Assembly (NCBI RefSeq): GCF_008642375.1
Contig: NZ_CP029194.1
Location: 8,054,501 to 8,118,500 of the forward strand
Source: Streptomyces venezuelae
Lineage (GTDB): Bacteria > Actinomycetota > Actinomycetes > Streptomycetales > Streptomycetaceae
Direction: 5' to 3'
Length of the DNA: 64,000 nt
Shown here: positions 60,201 to 64,000 of the stretch, one piece after another
Layout: every line of letters starts with the position of its first letter
Numbering within the stretch: position 1 is the first letter of the stretch
Position numbers and translations under genes: made by a program
The notes under the pieces: model-generated
What the model was told of the DNA's origin: nothing
Databases searched by the model: none
What the model saw: only the letters and a program-made list of their open reading frames with translations

Positions 60201-60863
60201 TCATGTGCTGCGCTGGTCGTGGGTGTCCCGGCGAAGCTGGTCGGTGTGGCGGGTGAGGGCGTCGATGCGTTCGGCGAGCTCGGCGTCCTCGGGCCGAAGG
60301 TGGGGCCGGGTGTCGGCGAGCGGGCGCACGAGGCGGGCGGTGTCGTTGTCGGCGAGGGCCTGGTTCAGGTCGCCGATGGCGCCCTCGGCGTCGGCGGGCA
60401 GGCCGGCCAGGGCGGTGATCTGGCCGGCGAGACGTCGCAGGTCGGCGGCGTTGTCGCGGGCCCAGGCGTCCACGCTGCGGTCGGCGGCGCGGGTGTCGCG
60501 GGTGGCCTGGACGCGTTCCTCGCCCGTGCTTCCTGCCTTCCCCGGCCGCAGACGCAGGTAGCGGCGTTCGGCGGCCTGGCGGCTGGCGACTCCGAGGGGG
60601 CCTGCGAGGTCGGCCCAACTGGCGCCCTCGCTGCGGGCGGTTTCGATCAGGCCGGTTTCCCAGCCGGCGAGCTGCTCGCGGACCTCGCGCAGCATCAGCA
60701 GTGAGGCCAGGGCCGGGTGCGGGCCCGCGGCCGGTGCCGGCGCCGCTGCCGACGTGCTCGTGGAGGCTTGCTGCGCGTCCTTGACGGCCTGGTTGATGGT
60801 CTCCAGTGCCGCGGCTGCGGCCAGGAAGGTAACGGGCACGGTCGGCTCTGCGGCCTCGGTCAT
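60201..60863 (-). CDS. rheA: HSP18 transcriptional repressor (RheA-like)
   Basis: A 220-residue, highly charged, helical protein. A HTH-like region (GASWADLAGPLGVASRQAAE, about 80-100) follows an Ala/Pro-rich part. I recognise it as the type annotated HSP18 transcriptional regulator in Streptomyces, divergent from hsp18. Family knowledge: RheA of S. albus is a heat-labile repressor binding TGTCATC-N5-GATGACA. Both a perfect and a near-perfect copy of that operator lie in the 128-bp gap to hsp18. The start is the ATG at 60863. Repression of hsp18 and itself at low temperature is expected. Confidence 0.83.
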   Translation of the reverse strand: MTEAAEPTVPVTFLAAAAALETINQAVKDAQQASTSTSAAAPAPAAGPHPALASLLMLREVREQLAGWETGLIETARSEGASWADLAGPLGVASRQAAERRYLRLRPGKAGSTGEERVQATRDTRAADRSVDAWARDNAADLRRLAGQITALAGLPADAEGAIGDLNQALADNDTARLVRPLADTRPHLRPEDAELAERIDALTRHTDQLRRDTHDQRST

Positions 60864-60879
60864 GACTGTCTCCGTGGTC

Positions 60880-60924
60880 TGTCATCCTCCAGATGACTTC
60901 TTGCTTGTCATCGTTTCGATGACA
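60880..60924. promoter_or_regulatory. Tandem RheA-type operators at the hsp18 promoter
   Basis: TGTCATC-CTCCA-GATGACT (60880-60898) and TGTCATC-GTTTC-GATGACA (60906-60924) are two inverted repeats with centres 26 bp apart. The second overlaps a -35-like TTGTCA (60905-60910) for hsp18. They match the known RheA operator, so heat would release repression. Confidence 0.88.
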
Positions 60925-60991
60925 TGTTACAACGGAAGCACGTTGAAGCGCATTGGCAGTTCCTGCCTGAACCAACTGGAGGTGTTTCGCG

Positions 60992-61426
60992 ATGTTGATG
61001 CGCACCGACCCGTTCCGCGAGATGGACCGGATCATTCAGCAGCTTTCGGGTGCGTCAGGCACGTGGTCGAAGCCGTCCGTGATTCCGATGGACGCCTACC
61101 GCGACGGCGATGTGTACGTGATCGCCTTCGACCTCCCCGGTGTCAGCACGGAGGCGATCGACATCGACGTCGAGCGGAACATGCTGACCGTGAAGGCCGA
61201 GCGCCGGCCCGCGGGGACGTCCGACGGCGTGCAGATGGAGCTGTCCGAGCGGCCCCTCGGTGTCTTCACCCGCCAGATCATGCTGGCCGACACTCTCGAC
61301 ACCGAGCACATCGAAGCCGACTACGACGCCGGTGTCCTCACCCTGCGGATCCCGATCGCCGAGCGCGCCAAGCCGCGGAAGATCGCCATCGGCGGCGAGG
61401 CTGGCCGCAAGCAGATCTCCGGCTGA
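60992..61426 (+). CDS. hsp18: Hsp18/Hsp20 small heat-shock protein
   Basis: A 144-residue small heat-shock protein. The alpha-crystallin domain covers about 30-130: VIPMDAYRDGDVYVIAFDLP, then VERNMLTVKAERRP and YDAGVLTLRIPIAE. The C-terminal IPI-type anchor (RIPIAERAKPRKIAIGG) is present. It would hold unfolding proteins as an oligomer. The ATG is preceded by AACTGGAGGTGTTTCGCG, with GGAGG eight bases upstream. It starts rightward from the shared RheA operators, and two DUF2267 genes follow. Confidence 0.95.
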   Translation: MLMRTDPFREMDRIIQQLSGASGTWSKPSVIPMDAYRDGDVYVIAFDLPGVSTEAIDIDVERNMLTVKAERRPAGTSDGVQMELSERPLGVFTRQIMLADTLDTEHIEADYDAGVLTLRIPIAERAKPRKIAIGGEAGRKQISG

Positions 61427-61530
61427 CAGGCCGGTATCAGCGCCCGGAGGACGGGGAACACGATCCCCCTCCGGTACCCCGTCCTCCGCATGCCTCGCCC
61501 CCTTCGCCCCGCCCACGGAGGTGACGTGAG

Positions 61531-61926
61531 ATGTCGATGCGCCGGGAGTCGTTCCTGGCCCATGTCCAGGAACGCGGCGAGTACCAGACCCAGGAGGAAG
61601 CCGAACGCGCGGCCCGCGTCGTCCTGGCCCTGCTGGGCGCACATCTGATCGGCACCGTGCGGGCCGAGCTCGCCGCCCGGCTCCCCGAGACCTACGCCCT
61701 GATCCTCCTCAACCCCCTGCAGGCCGCGGAGCCGCTCTCTCCCGAACGCTTCGTCCGGGCCACCGCGGCCTGGATCGAAGGCGCCACCGAGAAGACGGCC
61801 CTGTGGGACATCGGCGCGGTCCTGTCCACCGTGGCCGCCGCAGCCGGAGACGTCCTCACCCGCGAAGCCCTGCTCCAGCTCCCGCCCGGCTACGACCTCC
61901 TCTTCGGCCACCCCCGGCCCACCTGA
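61531..61926 (+). CDS. DUF2267 protein 1
   Basis: A 131-residue helical DUF2267 protein (FLAHVQERGEYQTQEEAERA, then VVLALLGAHLIGTVRAELAA and LPPGYDLLFGHP). The ATG has GGAGGTGACGTGAG upstream. It lies 104 bp after hsp18 and about 60 bp before a second, related gene, which suggests gene duplication and possible co-transcription. DUF2267 proteins are of unknown function and often lie in stress or membrane-integrity loci. Confidence 0.82.
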   Translation: MSMRRESFLAHVQERGEYQTQEEAERAARVVLALLGAHLIGTVRAELAARLPETYALILLNPLQAAEPLSPERFVRATAAWIEGATEKTALWDIGAVLSTVAAAAGDVLTREALLQLPPGYDLLFGHPRPT

Positions 61927-61984
61927 CCGGCCGGCGCCACCGGCCGGACACCGAACCAGCGACGAGAAAGGCAACCGCAGCACC

Positions 61985-62428
61985 ATGTACGACCAGCCTC
62001 GACCGCACCAGGCACAGCCTGCCATGACGTTCGAACGGATGCTGGAACGCGTGCGCTACGAAGGCGCCTACCCCACCCGCGAACGCGCCGAGGAAGCCGT
62101 CCGCACCGTCCTGGCCGCCCTCGGCCGACAGCTCGTCGGCGACGAACGCGTCGACCTCGCCCAGGCCCTGCCCGTCGAAGCCGCCCTCGCCCTGACCGCC
62201 CAGATCCCCGCCACCGAACGGCTCACCGGCTGGAACTTCGTCAAGGACATCGCCGCCCGCACCGGCACCAGCCCGGCCATCGCCCGCTGGGACACCGGCG
62301 CCGTACTCGCCGTCGTCACCCGCCTCACCGGCCCCGACCTCCTCACCCGCATCCTCCACCAACTCCCCACCGGCTACGCACTCCTCTTCGGTCAGCCCGA
62401 ACTTCGCCAGCCACAGCCCGCAGCGTGA
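61985..62428 (+). CDS. DUF2267 protein 2
   Basis: A 147-residue paralogue of the preceding gene: FERMLERVRYEGAYPTRERA, TVLAALGRQLVGDERVDLAQ and LPTGYALLFGQPE. It differs by an N-terminal extension (MYDQPRPHQAQPAM) and a short linker (LTGWNFVKDIAARTGTSP). The ATG at 61985 has GAGAAAGG upstream. The pair with hsp18 makes a three-gene unit under probable RheA control; that is inference from spacing. Confidence 0.82.
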   Translation: MYDQPRPHQAQPAMTFERMLERVRYEGAYPTRERAEEAVRTVLAALGRQLVGDERVDLAQALPVEAALALTAQIPATERLTGWNFVKDIAARTGTSPAIARWDTGAVLAVVTRLTGPDLLTRILHQLPTGYALLFGQPELRQPQPAA

Positions 62429-62756
62429 CGCGGTAGTTGCAGCAATACCCAGGCCGGCACCCCGGGCAGGCTCTCAAGGCCGGAGGTGCCGCAAGGCGAA
62501 CTCCGGCGTTGCGTAGGGCCGCCCTGCGGAGCCCCATGCGGGTGCGGTGGTGGCGGCGCCTGGGATGTGTCCGGCGGGGGTTTCGGCGTCGTCGATGGAG
62601 GCGTGGTCCAGCTCCGCTTCCGTCGGCAGCTGCCAGAAGCGGCGAGCATGGGCAGAGACGGCGTACGAGACGCCGCTACGCGGGATCCGCTGGGCGCACC
62701 GTACGGCGGCCTCGGGGACGGCCGGTGGGTCAGCTCTGCGCGGCATTCCGACAGGC
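62429..62756. other. 328-bp gap between the DUF2267 and DUF302 genes
   Basis: The minus strand holds an open frame (62474-62776) whose sequence (for example ARRFWQLPTEAELDHASIDD) is protein-like. It lacks a ribosome-binding site and a recognisable domain and overlaps the end of the DUF302 gene. It may be a remnant. No palindrome or terminator stands out. Confidence 0.35.
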
Positions 62757-63155
62757 TCACGTACTGCCTTCCACAACGGTGGCGAGTGCGGCGTCGAGGC
62801 GGCGTGCCGCCTCGTCCGAGACGGGGGCCATGGCTTCGACGCCGGTGAGAGTGACCATGGTGACGGGGTCGATCGCCTGCACGATCACCTCGTCGCCTTC
62901 GGTGCGGACCACGACGTTGCAGGGCAGCAGCAGTCCGACCGAGCGGTCGGCGTCCAGGGCCTGACGGGCGAGTGGGGGGTTGCATGCTCCGAGGATCAGG
63001 TAGGGCTCCATGTCGTGGCCGAGTTTCGCCTTGAGCGTGGCCTGTACGTCGATCTCGGTCAGGATGCCGAAGCCCTGGCCGGCGAGGGCACGCCGGACGG
63101 TCTCCACCGTCTCGTCGAAGGCTCCGGCGACTCTGATGGTGCGGTCGTAGTGCAT
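62757..63155 (-). CDS. DUF302 protein
   Basis: A 132-residue protein of the DUF302 family (FDETVETVRRALAGQGFGIL, then EPYLILGACNPPLARQALD and VGLLLPCNVVVRTEGDEV). A Cys in GACNPP and one in LPCNV are conserved-looking. The family is of unknown function and often occurs in redox, metal or sulfur operons, as here with thioredoxin 145 bp upstream. The ATG at 63155 has GAGGTGAAG seven bases upstream, a good ribosome-binding site. Confidence 0.85.
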   Translation of the reverse strand: MHYDRTIRVAGAFDETVETVRRALAGQGFGILTEIDVQATLKAKLGHDMEPYLILGACNPPLARQALDADRSVGLLLPCNVVVRTEGDEVIVQAIDPVTMVTLTGVEAMAPVSDEAARRLDAALATVVEGST

Positions 63156-63300
63156 GTCTTCACCTCGCTGTTCGGATGGCGACCGCCTCGGCGTGCCACC
63201 GCCGCGGTCGTCGTGCTGCTGGCGGTCGGCCCGGGGCAAGGCCGCGAACAGCATGATGTCCTGACGTACCGCCCAGAGGTGGACGACAGGCGCTGAGGGA

Positions 63301-63681
63301 CTATCCCAAGTCCTTCGGTTCGGCCGTGCGGGAGGCAGCCTGCCTGTGGACGTCGTCCATGTCGATGGACCGGATCCCGGTGATCAGTTCCTCCAGGGCC
63401 TGTGGCGCCAGTGCGCCGGGCTGTGCGTAGAGCACGGTCCGGTCGCGGACGGCCATCAGGGTGGGGACGGAGGAGATCCGGAAGGCATCGGCGAGTTCCG
63501 GCTGCGCCTCGGTGTCGACCTTGCCGAAGACGATGTCCGGGTGGCGCTGGGCCGCCCGCTCATAGACGGGACCGAACATGCGGCACGGTCCGCACCATCC
63601 GGCCCAGAAGTCGATCAGCACGATCTCCGAGCCCGTGACGGTGTCCTCGAAGTCTTCCTTGGTCAGCTCGATGGTCGGCAT
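63301..63681 (-). CDS. Thioredoxin
   Basis: A 126-residue thioredoxin with the active site WCGPC (Cys30, Cys33) and the cis-Pro motif SSVPTLM. A C-terminal extension (DDVHRQAASRTAEPKDLG) is longer than usual. The ATG at 63681 lies near a GGGAGGAGA ribosome-binding site, with a GTG at 63690 as the alternative. A CstR-like box sits about 20 bp upstream, so it is probably induced by reactive sulfur or copper together with the divergent rhodanese. It is first of a likely operon with DUF302. Confidence 0.93.
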   Translation of the reverse strand: MPTIELTKEDFEDTVTGSEIVLIDFWAGWCGPCRMFGPVYERAAQRHPDIVFGKVDTEAQPELADAFRISSVPTLMAVRDRTVLYAQPGALAPQALEELITGIRSIDMDDVHRQAASRTAEPKDLG

Positions 63682-63701
63682 GGGTTCCACTCTCCTCCCG
63701 T

Positions 63702-63717
63702 ATACCCGGTGGGGTAT
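63702..63717. promoter_or_regulatory. CsoR/CstR-type box 1 (before thioredoxin)
   Basis: ATACCC-GGTG-GGGTAT is a perfect inverted repeat; one more base on each side also pairs (TATACCC...GGGTATA). It lies 21 bp upstream of the thioredoxin start on the minus strand, the form seen for CsoR/CstR repressors. Confidence 0.75.
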
Positions 63718-63781
63718 ACGACAGGTTCAACGGGCGTAGGGGTGGGTGTGTTCCATGCCCTCGCGCTCCATTGCCTCTCGT

Positions 63782-63797
63782 ATACCTGGGGGGGTAT
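63782..63797. promoter_or_regulatory. CsoR/CstR-type box 2
   Basis: ATACCT-GGGG-GGGTAT has the same spacing and half-sites as box 1 except one base. It abuts the -35 hexamer TTGACA (63798-63803) of the rhodanese promoter. Confidence 0.7.
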
Positions 63798-63827
63798 TTG
63801 ACATCGCCGGCGGGAGGCGCTTACCGT
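63798..63827 (+). promoter_or_regulatory. Sigma-70-type promoter of the rhodanese gene
   Basis: TTGACA (63798-63803) and TACCGT (63822-63827), 18 bp apart, form a near-consensus promoter about 45 bp upstream of the rhodanese start. Boxes 2 and 3 flank it. Confidence 0.6.
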
Positions 63828-63837
63828 CGACGATGTA

Positions 63838-63853
63838 ATACCCAGGGGGGTAT
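63838..63853. promoter_or_regulatory. CsoR/CstR-type box 3
   Basis: ATACCC-AGGG-GGGTAT is a perfect inverted repeat 20 bp upstream of the rhodanese start, just downstream of the predicted transcription start, a usual repressor position. Confidence 0.75.
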
Positions 63854-63872
63854 CTGGAGGTGGATCTCGCTC

Positions 63873-64000
63873 ATGGCTCGTGAAGTGGACCTGGATACCT
63901 TCGCCGCCGCCTGGAGTGCCGGCGCCGTCGTTCTCGACGTGCGGGAGCCGGAGGAGTATCGGGCGGCGCACGTGCCCGGTGCGCACCTCGCCCCACTCTC
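63873..64000 (+). CDS. Rhodanese-domain protein, N-terminal part (runs off the right edge)
   Basis: From an ATG at 63873 the frame reads AREVDLDTFAAAWSAGAVVL and then DVREPEEYRAAHVPGAHLAP, the N-terminal half of a rhodanese domain. The active-site cysteine would lie beyond the window. A GGAGG lies about 12 bases upstream. Rhodaneses move sulfane sulfur; with the CstR-like boxes and thioredoxin this points to persulfide or thiosulfate handling. Whether more domains follow cannot be seen. Confidence 0.85.
   Translation, partial: MAREVDLDTFAAAWSAGAVVLDVREPEEYRAAHVPGAHLAPL

Noticed and set aside
62474..62776. 100-residue minus-strand frame overlapping the DUF302 end
   Set aside because: No ribosome-binding site and no recognisable domain; it overlaps a supported gene.
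1..64000. CRISPR arrays, tRNA or rRNA genes
   Set aside because: No regularly spaced repeats or cloverleaf or rRNA-like sequences were seen on reading. A tRNA scan would settle this and was not possible here.

Overview
The window is high-GC actinobacterial DNA, almost certainly from a Streptomyces. The evidence is third-codon G/C bias in every gene, frequent GTG and TTG starts, a full-length bifunctional geosmin synthase, an NsdA-type developmental repressor, an hsp18/RheA-like heat-shock pair with matching operators, and many secreted, MFS and regulatory genes. No rRNA, tRNA, CRISPR array, intact insertion sequence or prophage was seen.

Layout. 1-8742: a partial pentapeptide-repeat-type protein, a tandem alpha/beta-hydrolase, and an acyl-CoA degradation block. 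In that block an acyl-CoA synthetase diverges from an enoyl-CoA hydratase, followed by a DUF35 protein, two thiolase-fold proteins and an ACT-like protein. 8896-13722: a gutted beta-lactamase-family pseudogene, a large LAL-type ATPase regulator, a conserved small protein and an S4 RNA-binding protein. 13730-21255: geosmin synthase, a secreted peptidoglycan amidase, an APH-fold kinase and nsdA. 21394-25625: a PAS/PP2C phosphatase, a conserved unknown and a threonine-synthase-like PLP enzyme. 25638-45436: a patchwork of small regulators, acetyltransferases, a PfkB kinase, a GNAT-AAA fusion, a cupin, a serine hydrolase, LysR/MFS and an esterase. Four eroded loci lie in this stretch: MarR with a hydrolase, TauD with a sulfatase, and a sulfatase carrying NEW3/NPCBM modules.

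45498-55807: a Tat-exported molybdenum hydroxylase with its 2Fe-2S subunit, a DUF4157 putative effector, a vWA membrane pair, a small secreted protein, and an HxlR-peroxiredoxin fusion diverging from an MFS pump. 56321-64000: an accessory stress/sulfur region. It holds ArsR plus SulP behind a 48-bp palindrome, a second ArsR with a related operator, RheA-like/hsp18 with two TGTCATC-N5-GATGACA-type operators, two DUF2267 proteins, DUF302, thioredoxin and a rhodanese flanked by three CsoR/CstR-like boxes. Broken pieces of an anti-sigma-type ATPase, a membrane protein and a P-type metal ATPase lie among them.

The strongest leads are a thiolase pair that appears to lack the nucleophilic cysteine (a possible aldolase with its DUF35 partner), the DUF4157 effector candidate, the HxlR-peroxiredoxin fusion, the 48-bp palindrome with its sister site, and the CstR-like boxes around rhodanese and thioredoxin. 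Several deletion scars in which two neighbouring genes end at one junction suggest active gene loss. All family assignments are by eye, without database searches.
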